DNA of 64,000 bases from Diphasiastrum complanatum (GCA_029204225.1 CM055095.1:45869446-45933445), one strand, 5' to 3'; positions 23,245-34,380 are shown, counted from the first letter of the stretch. The notes: generated by a model from the sequence alone, not told the origin. Numbers and translations: made by a program.

Positions 23245-24020
23245 ACAGTATCTGATGTAATGGTTCACTCTCTTGCAATACCTGCAAAAGAGTTTCTTCC
23301 TAGATTCGCCGCTCTATGATTGAGTTGGAGGCTTTTGTTGTTGCTGCTTTTGCACTTGATTCTTGCCCTTGTAGTTGTTCTTCTTCTTAGTGTATATGGC
23401 CAGAGACTTGTCTTTGATGAACAGATCACTGGTCTTTCTCCGCATCTCTTCTTGAAGAAGGTGACCGATGACCTTTTCAAGAGTCAGGTTAGGTTGAGTA
23501 GAGATCATCGCAACAAAGTGCTCATAGGACTTTGGTAAAGAAGAAAGCAAGGTCATTACAGTGTCATCATCTTGAATAGACCATCCTACAGCTGACAATT
23601 ATCTAACAAAGACTTGAAGTTGTTGATGTGGGTGGTGATAGTTGTTGATAGACATCCGAAGAGTAAAGAGCTTACTTCTAAGGTGTAACTGCATGGTTAC
23701 ATCTTGAGTCTCATAGGGATTCGTTAGCAAATCTAATGCTTCCTTAGAGGACTTGCATGTGGTAATACTAGAAAATATGGGAGTCGGGCAGATTCAACGT
23801 GATTGATGCTAAGGCCTTCTGATCATTGATCTTCCATGCCTTCGCTAAGTCATATTCGTCAGTGTCGTCTGATCTCGGGTCAGACCCATCTCCCATCACG
23901 ACATCCCAAAGGTCTCTATCTATGAGCATCATCCAGAGAGGTAGCATTTAGATCCGTTGAATCTATCAATAATTCTAACTTCACTGGAGAGGAAGAAGAA
24001 GAATTACCAGTGAGGGACAT
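23245..24020 (-). pseudogene. Copia B gag
   Basis: ATG at 24020 starts MSLTGNSSSSPVKLELLIDS. Broken text then gives DLWDVVMGDGSDPRSDD, and the frame at 23314-23598 gives DDDTVMTLLSSLPKSYEHFV, LTLEKVIGHLLQEE and a lysine/glutamine-rich tail. A zinc knuckle CRYCKRVNHYIRYC sits at about 23250-23290. Middle portions are frameshifted. The DTVMTLLSSLP motif ties it to the gag family of elements C and K. Confidence 0.75.
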
Positions 24021-24099
24021 TCTGAACTAATAGTAATCTAAACAAAGTAACCTCTTAGCTTAGTAGGATAGATTGTGTGCGAAAATTATTGTTTGTCAG

Positions 24100-24760
24100 T
24101 TTAAACGTGAAGTTCGGTATGGATTTAAAATTTTATGGTGCAAAGAGATGGCACAAGTTCCTCAGGCGTGAAGGACGACCGTCGTCTGATCAGATTCTTA
24201 GGAGTCAGACACGTCCATGTTCTGATCAAACTGAGTGAACGAGCTAATGACAAGTAATGAAAAGAGTGCAATCAAATCACAATACATAAACAACTACATT
24301 AGACATAGATGAAGAATGTGCTACCTGTATATTACATTGACTCCTTGTCGAATGAACAATACAATTGGTTACAATCTGAATAAAAGACGGCGTAACTTAG
24401 AATGAAAGTCTTCCGCTCTGTTGCATTATTCGGAATGAGAGATGGAGATCTATTTATAAACAACGTTGTTCTTGTTTTATAAAAGTCGTTTAACTAGTCT
24501 CTATTTACAAGAATAATTTATCTTAACCATGTACTTGAATGTACATTTACAAATATTTGATGTACAACAACATTTATACAAGCCATAGACCAGTTAGGGT
24601 TTAACTCCATCGGGAGCGTGATAACGTGGCGTTTCCGTAATCGTGTACTAACCATAGCCATTGATATTGTGGTGCCCCAGCGGTCCGAGCCACAGGTGCA
24701 GCATGAAGTGCAAGTTGTCGTAGCCGCATACAAACCACAAACGACATTTGGGCGCGGTGC
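24100..24760 (-). mobile_element. Probable 5' LTR/promoter region of Copia B
   Basis: This lies just upstream of the B gag start on the minus strand. It has a TATA box TTTATAAATA at 24451-24460, about 430 bp before the gag ATG, similar to the LTR layout of element C. No primer-binding site is readable between it and gag, and neither end can be fixed. The open frames across it lack motifs. Confidence 0.35.
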
Positions 24761-25179
24761 CCATGCGGTCCTTTGTTTGATGACTGAAAGACCACATGCA
24801 AACCACATGTGTTGACTTTGTGATGTTGGTCTTCGCAAGATAACCATAGAGTTGACCACGTGGTTTCTTGTGGTGACTTGGCGGTGCGTCAACGGTACTT
24901 TACAAGTTTGCATCTGACAGGTTGCGCCCGACGTTCCTGCAAACTGTGGAAGAAAAATAGCTTTGTGATTTGTTGAAGTTGTTGAAGATGGCTAGGTCTC
25001 CAATATTCTTCAGATACTTGACATTCAAATGTAGAATAGAAAACATGACTGATTTTTTTTTGATCCAGTTTTGAACAAAAATGCAAAGTGAGTGGTTTTG
25101 CAGGTGCTGTAGTCTATGTCAAGAACACGACAAAAATATGCAGGATAACAAAATGACATTATAAATTTCAAGGAGTAAA

Positions 25180-26096
25180 CTATGAGCTTAATTCCCAGCA
25201 GTATGAATACAATTAGCAATGGTGGTGCTAAGATGTATGTCACATTTTTTGATGACTTCAGTAGATTTACTTGGGTATATCTGCTAAAGAACAAAGATGA
25301 GGTGTTTGAAGTTTTTGTGAAGTTCAAGAATGCAAGGGAGAACCATTTCAACACCAAGATCAAGTGCTTGACGAGTGAAAATGGTGGTGAGTACATTTCA
25401 ACCAAATTCAAAGTTTTTTGTGATGCACATAGGATCAAGAGGGAGCTATCAAGCCCAAGGACTCCACAACAAAATGGAGTGGCCGCGAAGAAGAATCAAA
25501 CCTCGTGTGAAAGAGCCAAAGCTATGAGGTTGAGTGCCAATCTTCTTAAATCTTTTTGAGGTGAAGCCTTGTCATGTGCAAACTATATTTGCAATAGGTG
25601 GTTGAGTGCACCATTGAATGATAAGACACCTTTTAAAGCTCGTTTTGGTAGGAGGCCAAATGTCAAGTTCTTCACAATTTCTAGATGCACTTGCATTGTC
25701 AACATTGTCCTTGATGATAGGGCTAAAGAGGATTCTTCATTAAAAATTAAATTTTTTGTTGGATATAGTGAGGTGAGTAAAGCTTACAAAGTTTACATTC
25801 CTTCAACAAGAAAAGTGATCATAAGTAGGGATGCCATTTTTATGAAGGGAATCTTCCAAAGGTTGACGTTGATGGTGGTGTTGATGATGGATTTGACATT
25901 CTTGATAATGTTGATTGTTCTTTGAATGATGGTGGTGGAGATGCTTTTCCAAGTCAAGTCCTAAGAAGATCCTCAAGGCAAAGACAAAAAACATCGAGGC
26001 TCACATATGATGAGAATGGTAAGCAGATTCTAGAGGGTACAAATTTTGATTTTCTAACTTATTTTGATTCATTTTCTTGTGTAGATGATGGTATGC
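25180..26096 (+). pseudogene. Copia fragment D: integrase
   Basis: The frame at 25182 enters with GGAKMYVTFFDDFSRFTWVY, then TSENGGEY, where the second catalytic Asp is replaced by Glu, and PQQNGVAAKKN, where the catalytic Glu is replaced by Ala. After a stop come ALSCANYICNRW, TPFKARFGRRPNV, CIVNIVLDDRAKED, FVGYSEVSKAYKVY and SRDAIFMKG. A second frame (25922) carries the linker with SRLTYDENGKQ and SCVDDGMQ. With two of the three catalytic residues lost, it is inactive. It is the same family as fragment M. Sequence switches at about 26096 to minus-strand Gypsy E. Confidence 0.85.
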
Positions 26097-26925
26097 AGAT
26101 ATTATCCAATGGTACACCAAAATCCTTCCATACGTTCCTTCGTGGCATAGGCATGCAGTTTGGATCAATAGCCACATAACTCCTTATTGGATCGAAAGTC
26201 TTCTCGAAAACAGTCTTCCTCCAAGGAGGTTGCTTGCCCAATGCTGGCAGCTTATCTAACTCCTTCCCCGCTTCAATTTTGGAGGTTTTAACGACCCAGC
26301 CGCCTCATGATTATTCATGTGGGTGTTGGTGAATGAAGTTATGGATTTCTTCCTCTATGTTGGTCGTTGGAATATTTTCCTAGTTGTTCCACTTTATGTT
26401 GATGGCCCTGCTTCTGACATTGGAATTTCTTGGACCTCATCTGCTTGAGATGGATCAACGTCCATCAGTCCAATAATGTACGAATCATCATTCCCTTGAT
26501 TTGGATCTTTCGATTGTGGTGAAAATGTTGGCATGATTATACCCCTTTATTACCTCATTGGCCTTGACTAATTTTGTGGTGACCTTTTCTTTAAATTCAA
26601 CGAACCATGTCTGGAAATCTGATAATGCTTGTTTATAGGTCTTGACTTTCTAGAGGATAAAATTGACTTTGTTCTGAGAGACAGGATGCTCAACTACATG
26701 TGTGTGGAGCAAATTGTCTCGGTCTTCCACAAAAGTGTCCAACTCCTTTAGAATGTGTCTTTTTTTGAGTTGTGCCATATCCAATTGGCCTTGCACGAGA
26801 GGAATCTGCAGTCTGGCATCTTGGACGGCCTTATCAACTTGTCTTTGAGCATTTTTCAATCCTTTCTAGAGTTTGGCCACATATTTTTCTAGTGCCTCTT
26901 CATGTTGCTGAGCCTTCGTGAAAGC
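26096..26925 (-). pseudogene. Gypsy E third ORF, distal part (coiled coil)
   Basis: Minus-strand text from 26925 reads HEEALEKYVAKL, then NAQRQVDKAVQDARLQIPLV, LKKRHILKELDTFVEDRDNL and YKQALSDFQTWFVEFKEK. It is strongly alpha-helical, with charged residues and spaced Leu/Val/Ile, as in a coiled coil. Farther on (26059-26241) comes GKQPPWRKTVFEKTF, reminiscent of a QPAWRWTTFLAN block in the C-terminal domain of the F third ORF. This last match is short and may be chance. A few stops interrupt the frame. The protein family is unknown to me. Confidence 0.45.
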
Positions 26926-27100
26926 GAAGAGGGAGAGAGTAGAGAGAGGGAGAGAGAGAATGCCTATATTGAGAAAGGCTTTGGGGGCTCGAGCGCCTAC
27001 CCAAAGCTATTATATCCCAACGTAGGGAGAGAGAGAAGAGAGGGAGAGAGAGAGTGTGTGTGTGAGAAAAAGAGAGAGAGAGAGAGACCTGAAGTGAACC
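26926..27100. repeat. GA-rich imperfect microsatellite
   Basis: Two blocks of GAGAGAGGGAGAGAG-type sequence (about 26926-26960 and 27025-27090) with a short TGTG run. They lie in the U5-side of the minus-strand LTR, where on that strand they read as CT-rich tracts. Confidence 0.75.
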
Positions 27101-27608
27101 AGCAGAGCTTTATTAAGAAAGAGATGCAAGATGCAATACAAAGGAAATGGCTCCCTCTTATAGATTTAGAGGTGCGCCTCTCATTGGCCACTTCATTGGG
27201 ACAAGGATTCTAATCCAAGCCTTTCAAATAAACACAACTTAAATCTAATGGTGCTAAGAAAGCACAAGGGCACTCACATGATTCATGTGAGTTCTAATAC
27301 ATGGGGCACATGACATCCATGAGCTGCTGCATATCAAACTAGAACGGCCCTTTTAGCTTTTTTATTTGCAACTTGACTTAGGGCCTCTAATGTCATTTTA
27401 GAGTTTTAAGCCCCTAATCTCTTATTCCTAGGAATTACAACTTGCTACTTGTACTCATTGGGCTTATATGTGCAGGATGCCAAGGCCCTCACAATTATTA
27501 CCCTACTTGTACAGTACTGTGGCGGGGCCCACTTGGTAAGACTTGGCTAACAGTATTTTAAGTGGTGGGACCCACTTGTTTATTATTGTGCAGGAAATAC
27601 CCACAACA
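26930..27608 (-). mobile_element. Nested solo-like LTR inside the Gypsy E third ORF
   Basis: On the minus strand, sequence starting TGTTGTGGGTATTTCC at 27608 interrupts third-ORF text. A TATA-like TATAAG lies at 27157-27162 and an AATAAAGC at 27107-27114, giving the U3-R-U5 order of an LTR. Coiled-coil text resumes beyond about 26925. No polypurine tract precedes it and no primer-binding site follows, so a solo LTR is the best reading. A 5-bp target duplication is not visible, and the distal end within the CT-rich tract is uncertain. Confidence 0.45.
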
Positions 27609-27619
27609 AGTCCTGTTAT

Positions 27620-28088
27620 CTAACTCATGATTAGATTCAACCAAAAGGTGGAAGATCTGTGAGAAAATCCTCTCCTTCCGTAGGTTGTCACCATCATGAA
27701 ATTATTCAGGAGGTGGGCTGCGGCCTGCAGCGTTGGATCACGAATGGCTTTCAAAAGATAACCATCATTTGTATGGCACTAGGACACTTGGGTGTTTACA
27801 AAATGCTTAATAACGATATTGGCCTATTTGTGTGATAGGACGGGTCGAGGGCTAGAAACAAATCCAATGGCAGCAAGGGCGACATCCGATACCCGCACCT
27901 TGTGCACTACTCCTTGAAAGGTAAGGTAAAATCTGGCTTTGGCCTTGTCCCATGTGCCAAAAGCCATACTTATAAACTCCATACTCATTTTATTTGAAAT
28001 TGAAATGTTGTGAATGCCCATCGGTTTGAGCAAAGGCTCAACGAGGGTTGACCACTCAGGCACTTAGCTAGTGCTAGGCAAAGCCATG
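27620..28088 (-). pseudogene. Gypsy E third ORF, N-terminal part
   Basis: ATG at 28088, an in-frame TAA at codon 8, then PEWSTLVEPLLKPMG, AFGTWDKAKARFYLTF and VSDVALAAIGFVSS. After two stops comes NDGYLLKAIRDPTLQAAAHL. The third ORF of element F has DTSVMQAIGF and NDGYAIQFIRDKKLRDAAEL. AIGF begins about 216 bp from the ATG in E and about 198 in F; NDGY begins about 314 and about 308. Matching motifs at matching distances make homology likely. I do not recognise the domain. It lies downstream of integrase, about 150 bp after a TATA box. Confidence 0.55.
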
Positions 28089-28239
28089 ATGTCTTTTGAG
28101 GTTGTAACATTATGCAAGACAATAGATCAAGGGCTTGAAAGAGTGTCAGAAGGTTGTTTGGAAGTTTTGGGAAAGTATGTCTACAGAAAAAATTCGCAAG
28201 AGCTTCACTAGCACTAGTAATGAATTGAAATGGGCTCCT

Positions 28240-28247
28240 TTATAGGC
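28240..28247 (-). promoter_or_regulatory. TATA box upstream of the Gypsy E third ORF
   Basis: The minus strand reads AGCCTATAAAGGAGCCC, about 155 bp before the third-ORF ATG at 28088. The equivalent place in element F has GGCTATAAATAGGGCTC 122 bp before its ATG. The flanks are similar (CTCC...GC.TATAAA..G.GC.C). Confidence 0.5.
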
Positions 28248-28249
28248 TA

Positions 28250-28955
28250 ATTTGGAGAGTCTATTAGACAAAGTGCTAGTTTGGCTAATCAGTTCTAGAC
28301 AAAATTTGTAGGCATACTCAGTAATGTGAAAGTAGCTTTCAAAATTCTCGACAAAAGTTCCTGACCAATAGGGTAGCTCGGTGAAAGTTTTGAAGGTCTG
28401 GCAAAGGTTCTAGCAAAGGTTCAACCATCGCCCAAGTACACATCCTTAGCTAGGTACTGCATTTAATGAAAAATTTCAACATTTCAATCTTTGCCCAATC
28501 TAATTTGATGTTTTGAATCCATTTGTTAGGTGAGCAAAGGTTCATAATAAGTGCATCATGCTAACGGCGAAGGTTCCCAAGGTGTCATAGATCTGAACTC
28601 ATCACCTAGCTGAAAAATGGATACTTTTGGTACAAACTAACCTTCGCCCAACTCATTATACGTAGATCTTAACTAGATTATCATCTGGAAACTCCACGAA
28701 GGTTAATATGACAATTTAAATCAAAATCTGACCCTGATGTTGATTTTTAGGGATTTTTTTTTCTTAAAAATTAAATTTTAAAAATACTTTCACTTCTCTT
28801 TTTTTAATTTGATGATTTTTTTTACTTTTGCTCATCATTTTTTTCTCTTTTTCATTCTTCAATTTTTTTTTTTTTTGTCTTTTTTCAAAAAACATAAAAA
28901 TAACTAATCAAAAACAAGAAAATTACAAAATTAAATAATAATAAAAAGATCAGAT
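28250..28955 (-). other. Spacer between Gypsy E integrase and third ORF
   Basis: Non-coding. Bases 28745-28960 are very T-rich on the plus strand. The words GCGAAGG, GCAAAGGTTC and their complements recur at 28380-28720, and again at 32440-32750 beyond the gag end of the same element. Confidence 0.4.
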
Positions 28956-28957
28956 CT

Positions 28958-30110
28958 TCAATCAAGCTGAGGATCATGCTGCCAAAACTTGCGTAATATG
29001 TTGCCATTCACAAGGGTATCAAATCTTCGTCCATCAAAGTGTTCCAAGATCACTACTCCATATGATATAATTTCTTTAATTTTGTATGGTCCTTCACTTG
29101 TGAATTTTAATTTCCCTTTAATCAGTTTTGTTTTATACATCAAGACAAGATCTCCTTCCTTCAGATCTTTCTTATGTAATCGACGATCATGCCATGCTTT
29201 GCAATGAGCTTTCTCCGCTCATAGTGCATGAACTGCCATCAATCTGGTTTCAGAATGTTTGTGTTAAGCCTCATGACGGAGTTGTAAGGATTTAGCATCA
29301 TTCAAACGTTCTCCGTAGCTGCTATGCGTAAAGAGAAACTAAAAATTCAATCGGCCTAACTGCATCATGACCATAAAACAGTTGAAACGATGTTTGATTT
29401 GTACTAACTTTATAGGCTGTTCTAAATGCCTATAACGCTGCATATAACTTATGTTCAATCAGAATGGCTTGCCTCCAGTGTCTTAGTTATAATACTGCAA
29501 ATAATCTTGTGTGAATATTCTGCTTGTCCATTACCCTCGGATAATACAGAGTACTAAACCGATGAATAACAAAAAGTTTCTCCAATAAATATTTGATTGT
29601 TTCATTGACAAAATGTGATCCTCGACCACCGATAATCTCAATTGGATAGCCAGATCGAGCAATAATGTTCTCATATAAAAACTTGACGGTAGTTTTTTGC
29701 AGCAATAACCCGAACTGCTCTTGCTTCAATCCGTTTGGTCACATAATATGTCACTACAATAATATATCTGGCTTGAGTACGTCCTGCCGTAGTATGGATA
29801 GGACCAACATAATCAAGTCCCCATTTTTCAAACGATACTTGTGCTAAAACTGGATTATTTCATAGGACAACACGCACGTTGACAAACATCACAAAATTGA
29901 ATATACTTTTATGTATCTTTATGAAGCATAGGCCACTGACATCCTGATTGTAAATTTTTTTGAACAATGATGTTAGATGAAAAATGTCCTGTTCCCATTC
30001 CATCATGTGAAAACATAATTAGATCGGGTACTTCATGTGGTAAAACACATCTTTTAAGAATATTAATAGCTCTTCATCAATACAATTGACCGACAATCAA
30101 TTGATAAGGT
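28958..30110 (-). pseudogene. Gypsy E integrase
   Basis: From 30110 down: the zinc-binding domain H-x-H-C-x2-C (SHDGMGTGHFSS, then FCDVCQRA), the first catalytic Asp in LDYVGPIHTTAGRTQ (about 29800), GGRGSHFVNETIKYLLEK (second Asp replaced by Gly, about 29610), and YYPRVMDKQ (catalytic Glu lost, about 29540). The C-terminal domain follows at 28958-29215, with EGDLVL, KGKLKFTSEGPYKI and VNGNILRKFW. Two catalytic residues are gone and frameshifts are present. Family assignment is firm from the intact zinc and C-terminal motifs. Confidence 0.85.
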
Positions 30111-30289
30111 TGTGCTTTTAAAATCAATTGTCTTTGTTAAACTTTTGACAAAGATTTATTAGGTTGTCCTATCATTAGATATTCAACAATATCTACTGCC
30201 CACTCAGGTATTGCTTCAACATAAATAATGCAACATCTGGTAGTTCATCATCAACTTCAGTATTAATTGGTGTTGTTTGTATTCTAGAA

Positions 30290-30800
30290 ATGTGATCGGC
30301 AAGATAATGTTGTATACCCTTTTGAATCACAACTCGAAAATCAAATTCAGATAGTAAAAGTAATCATCTTGCAATGTGTCACATATTCCATGTCTTATTT
30401 ACTAAATAAAGCAATGGTTGACGATTAGTGTAAAAAGCAAAATTTGTGGCCATCAAATAATGTCAAAATGTTTTAACTGAAAAAAACCATAGCCAATGCT
30501 TCCCGTTCTATGGTAGAATGGTTCACTTCAGCATCATTAAGTTGGCGGCTAGCAAATCTGATCGGAAAATCTTTTTTATATTCGTCCGGTTGTGTCAGCA
30601 TAGATCTAATAACATATTTTGACGCATCAATATGCACATGAAATTCGATTGTCCAGTTAGGAGCTCATAATATCGGTGTACAAGCGAAGACTTTCTTCAA
30701 TTTTTTGAATGCTTCCAATGCCTCAACTGTCCAAATTGGTACAATAGTCAATTTATATGTAGGTCGTGCTAGATCTACGAAAAATAAAATGAATATTTGA
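30290..30800 (-). pseudogene. Gypsy E RNase H
   Basis: The minus strand reads VEALEAFKKLKKVFACTPIL, then FHVHIDASKYVIRSMLTQP, then FPIRFASRQLNDAEVNHSTI followed by EREALAMVF. This is the RNase H that removes the RNA template after first-strand synthesis; the DAS and ERE motifs carry active-site acids. It is almost undamaged over about 90 codons, then frameshifted. It closely resembles the RNase H of element F (FHVHMDASKYAIG). Confidence 0.85.
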
Positions 30801-30839
30801 TAATAGTTTGAATGACCCATAAAAATGTAAACTCCTCTG

Positions 30840-31320
30840 ATTTTTCAAGGTGAAGAAAATTTCATAATAATCTTGATTTTTGAGTAACATGTAGTGATAC
30901 CATGCCTTGAGTTCACATGTCTAAGAACAGCCCCATGAGTAACCCAAATCTGACATTTTTGTGGATTCAAGAAAATCTGATACCTATGACAGTGTTCAGG
31001 CACTTTTTCCAAATGTTCCAGATGGTTTGTTTCCAAACTATGGATTCCAAGATCATCCACATAAATTTCAGCAAATTTTTGCAAGTATTCCTTGAAAGAA
31101 AACTGCATGACTCATTGAAAAGTACTCGATGCATTACAAAGTCCAAATGGCATAACTTTATAAGCGTAAGTCCTCCATTTTTCCATCTAGGACTTTCTTG
31201 ATAACCATACCTAGAATATCTTTGTTTAATAATCTGAGGATTAAAAGAGAAAAAAATAGTCTCGTGTCCGTTTGAATTGCACAAGTGACAATAGGTATCT
31301 ACCATACGTCTCTTCATCGT
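30840..31320 (-). pseudogene. Gypsy E reverse transcriptase (N-terminal part deleted)
   Basis: The catalytic box is present as EIYVDDLGIHS at about 31050-31075, followed by a PEHCHRYQIFLNPQKCQIWV block. Upstream text is scrambled (SRYGYQ corresponds to the usual F-S-G-Y region). Only about 20 bp separate the gag zinc finger from RT sequence, so protease and the first RT motifs have been deleted. Confidence 0.75.
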
Positions 31321-31324
31321 TCAT

Positions 31325-32147
31325 GGTGTGATTCCCGGCACAGATCACACACCAAACATTTTCTCTCCTATGAAACAATTTAATCATATTCACACTTGCT
31401 TTGTGAATCTTAGCATGTTGTTTTTCCAAAGGTTTCAGCTTCGCATTAAATGATTGCATCTTATCCAGCTACAACTGCTGCTTTTGGCCAATTTTTTTTA
31501 GACTCGTCCATCATTAGTTATTGCATAGATGTTTGTAAATGCAATAGTTGTGGACGTTGTGGTCATTTGCCCAGTTGTATACGACAACATATCCACATTT
31601 GGTTCATCATCTCAATTTTTATCTTCTTCACAAATAGCTTCATCCATTGCTTGTTGCAATGTCATGTACTATTCACAATGTTTAACCTCATGTCTGATTT
31701 GTTTTGGTAACCCGACTAAAACCACATGATCAGAGCCTTATCATTCAAAAGATCAGGTTCACATTTAGAGTGGAGATGTTTATAATCATGCACCATCTCT
31801 CTCTTTCTCATTTTAATTTTACCTAATAGTAGGAAATGATCGTCCAAGAATTTTTTGGGTTTAAACGTCGTAATGAGTGCAACTTTAACTACTTCCCAGT
31901 CAGATCGTTCCGCCAAGTCTTGATTTAAGATATAATCTTGGACAACGCCAGTCAAAGTCATAGGAAATAGTTTAGGTTTGTCTTCTGGATTAAATTCACC
32001 ATAGACTTTGCAAGATTCAGTAAAGCTTTTAAGAAATCTGACTGGATCTGATAATCCATTATACCTAGGCAATTCTAAATGAGGAGGTCTTATAATAATA
32101 GAATAGGGTTGAGGTCCATCAAGATCAGGGTCTCCAAAGTCAGCCAT
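31325..32147 (-). pseudogene. Gypsy E gag
   Basis: ATG at 32147 starts MADFGDPDLDGPQPYSI. The frame runs 143 codons through LELPRYNGLSDPVRFLKSF, SCKVYGEFNPEDKPKLFPM, SDWEVVKVALITTFKPKKF and KMRKREMVHDYKH. The rest is frameshifted. A zinc-finger remnant RENVWCVICAGNHTMND lies at about 31310-31370. Element F has the same modules (ENACKFYGDTSENEKLRLFP, RENVWCPICS). The first 143 codons are the best-preserved gag in the window. Confidence 0.85.
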
Positions 32148-32149
32148 TT

Positions 32150-33455
32150 GTTAAGAATTTCTTTCGAAAAAATGGAATCTATATAAGGTAATCTTTGTAG
32201 ATGTGATCGAATCTAGATTTGGATGAGATTGGATCTAGATTTTTTAATTAAATTATTATTTTTGTATCAAATTGATCACTTGATGATAATCAAATCCTAA
32301 ATTTGGAAAAGAGATATTGAACAAGCGATCGGCACTCTAAATGAAAATTGCTTCGAATCAATATCAAATCAACCCAAAATCTTTCACAAATTTGACAATA
32401 GCTAGATCTGACAGATCAGAACGCATAAATAGTATTGGCGAAGGCTCCCTAGGCGAAGATTTACTCAGTGAGGGTTCTTTGAAGAGTGATATTGTTATTT
32501 TTGCACAAAAATGATTGTTTTTTTTTTTTTGACAAAAATAGCTTAGTATTACAAATAATTCTAAATTTACGTTCGGACAACTTACTGATTACCAAAAATA
32601 ACAAGATGGACTAACTATAACACTAGCGAAGGTGCTTCTCAAAAAACTAATATTCTTGTAGAAAGGTGTGAAATTTTCTACAAAAGGTGGACTTGTCTAT
32701 AAGTAGATCTAGGTCAGATCTATATACAGTAGACTAGGCGAAGGATGGTTTTCAATATTTTTTTGATTTAATTTTTTTTTTGACAATTTTTCTTTAATTT
32801 ATGAAAAATGGCTGAGAAGTAATCTTCTCCCTTCAATATGTAGCTTCACCACATCAGGACGGTCATGCCTGCAAGTGGGAAAAGGCTGGTTCAAAGGAAC
32901 ATACAGTTATCATTGTCTGATGAAGATTTTGTCCCTTTTGTCATCAAACTTATCTTTTGACGGAGCTTTAGTTTTCAAAATATGTTATTTTAAACAAACA
33001 AATCTTAGGCATGTAGAAGATCCACTATGACTTATGCATATTGGAGGGCTTATCATGAGGGAATGATTAGCAAGTGAATAAGATGCTGAATCCATGAATC
33101 ATCATTATTATTTTTTGTTGGCTTTTGCTTTTCACGATCTATTCATTCACGTGTTTACTTTTTTCTAAGCTTTCGATTTTGCTTATGTCTCTTGCAAACA
33201 AAAAAAGCTTTTGCTTTTGCTTAGGCCTCATGCATTGTTTGCATGACTTCATAGTGCCAACTAATGTATGTTACTTTTAGCTCTAAACAAAGGTTCCAGC
33301 CTCAAAATTCTAGACCACCACTACATAATATCCTTCAATGCTGAATTTTTGTCAAAATCCATTAACCGACCTCAACACATAGTATTGCCTTTGCAAGGCA
33401 AGGCCAAAAAGACCAAAGTTATGGTCTTCAATCCTTCAATACATCTCACTCCTCG
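32150..33455. other. AT-rich flank/leader between Gypsy E and Copia K
   Basis: No coding sequence. It probably includes the leader of element E, but no primer-binding site or LTR end is readable. GCGAAGG-type words recur (about 32436, 32453, 32627, 32737). Poly-T/poly-A tracts are frequent. Confidence 0.35.
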
Positions 33456-34368
33456 TGTTGGAATTCTATGCTCAACCCCAATTCCATTAGGTAATGAGTA
33501 TCTTGGAAAACTCTTGTTTATATCTATCCTTAAAAACACAAAAAAAGAAAGAAAAAATAAGGCTCAAATTTTCTTATAGAAGATCAAAAAATTCAAGATC
33601 AAAATTTTTTGACCCAAGACCCTGAATCAAATCGGATTGAGGCGAAAAATATCCGAGCGTCTTCAACCCTTGATTGGATCGGATCGGATCGGATTATCCG
33701 GGAGTGTTCGGACCCTGGATTGGATCGAATCGAGTCTAACTTTTCCGACCCTGGTTCACAGTGTATAAATTCGACCCTTTGTATCCAACCTTGTGTAAAT
33801 TATCCAACCCTTTGTATATTTTTCGATGCTGTTAGAAAATTCAACCCACATACTGTCAAACTAATGGCTACCTTTTGTGGGACTGTAAGTTGATTAACTT
33901 CGGATTCCAATGCACTGATCATCTGAGATCTAGTGGACGCATCTTTTGTAACAATGTACAGGCATTATTCTACAACAATGATCAGTGGTTAACTTAGTTT
34001 TAGAATCAATTGGTTAGTATTGTTGTATTCTAGTATTCCAAAATTAAGATTTAAGCTATCAACAAACTCAGCTAAAGACTAGTTTTTGCGCCTATTGATT
34101 TGTGCCCAACTTCACGCTCTTGTACTCCATTTTTTATAATGATCAAAGGGCAAGTTTTGTCTACGTTCTAGTTCCATTGCGCATTGTTGCATTGTTCGAT
34201 CCATCTTGAATGCATTGCTGGTAATTGCCACACTCCCGGTTCACTTCACCACCAGCTCCACTTCCGCTGCACCACGTTTCCATTGATTTCCGACTTGATA
34301 TCAGAGCATCTGTTTCTATTAGAGCTCTAATAATCCGATATCATTTCAATTTCTTTGATTTTCCAACG
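33456..34368 (+). mobile_element. 5' LTR of Copia K
   Basis: 913 bp. TATA box TATAAAT at 33764-33770, followed by repeated CCAACCCTTTGTA-like words. It contains a short GGATC-GGATC-GGATC run at about 33676-33695. The last base is G where the 3' LTR has the usual A. Confidence 0.9.
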
Positions 34369-34380
34369 TGGTATCAGAGC
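34369..34380 (+). other. Primer-binding site of Copia K
   Basis: TGGTATCAGAGC, perfect for initiator tRNA-Met, immediately after the LTR. Confidence 0.9.

Larger units (their letters stand above)
26096..32147 (-). mobile_element. Gypsy element E (truncated, decayed, with nested LTR)
   Basis: Reading down from 32147 the order is gag, reverse transcriptase, RNase H, integrase, a spacer with a TATA box, and then a third ORF broken by another LTR. No 5' or 3' LTR of E itself can be defined. Sequence details (gag finger WCVICAGNH, YVDDLGIHS, DASKYVI, SHDGMGTGHFSS, SEGPYKI) match element F closely, so E and F are two insertions of one family. The end at 26096 abuts Copia D without a visible element terminus. 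Confidence 0.7.

Noticed and set aside
24518-24913. 131-codon minus-strand frame at 24.5-24.9 kb
   Set aside because: No recognised motif. It lies in the presumed LTR region of Copia B.
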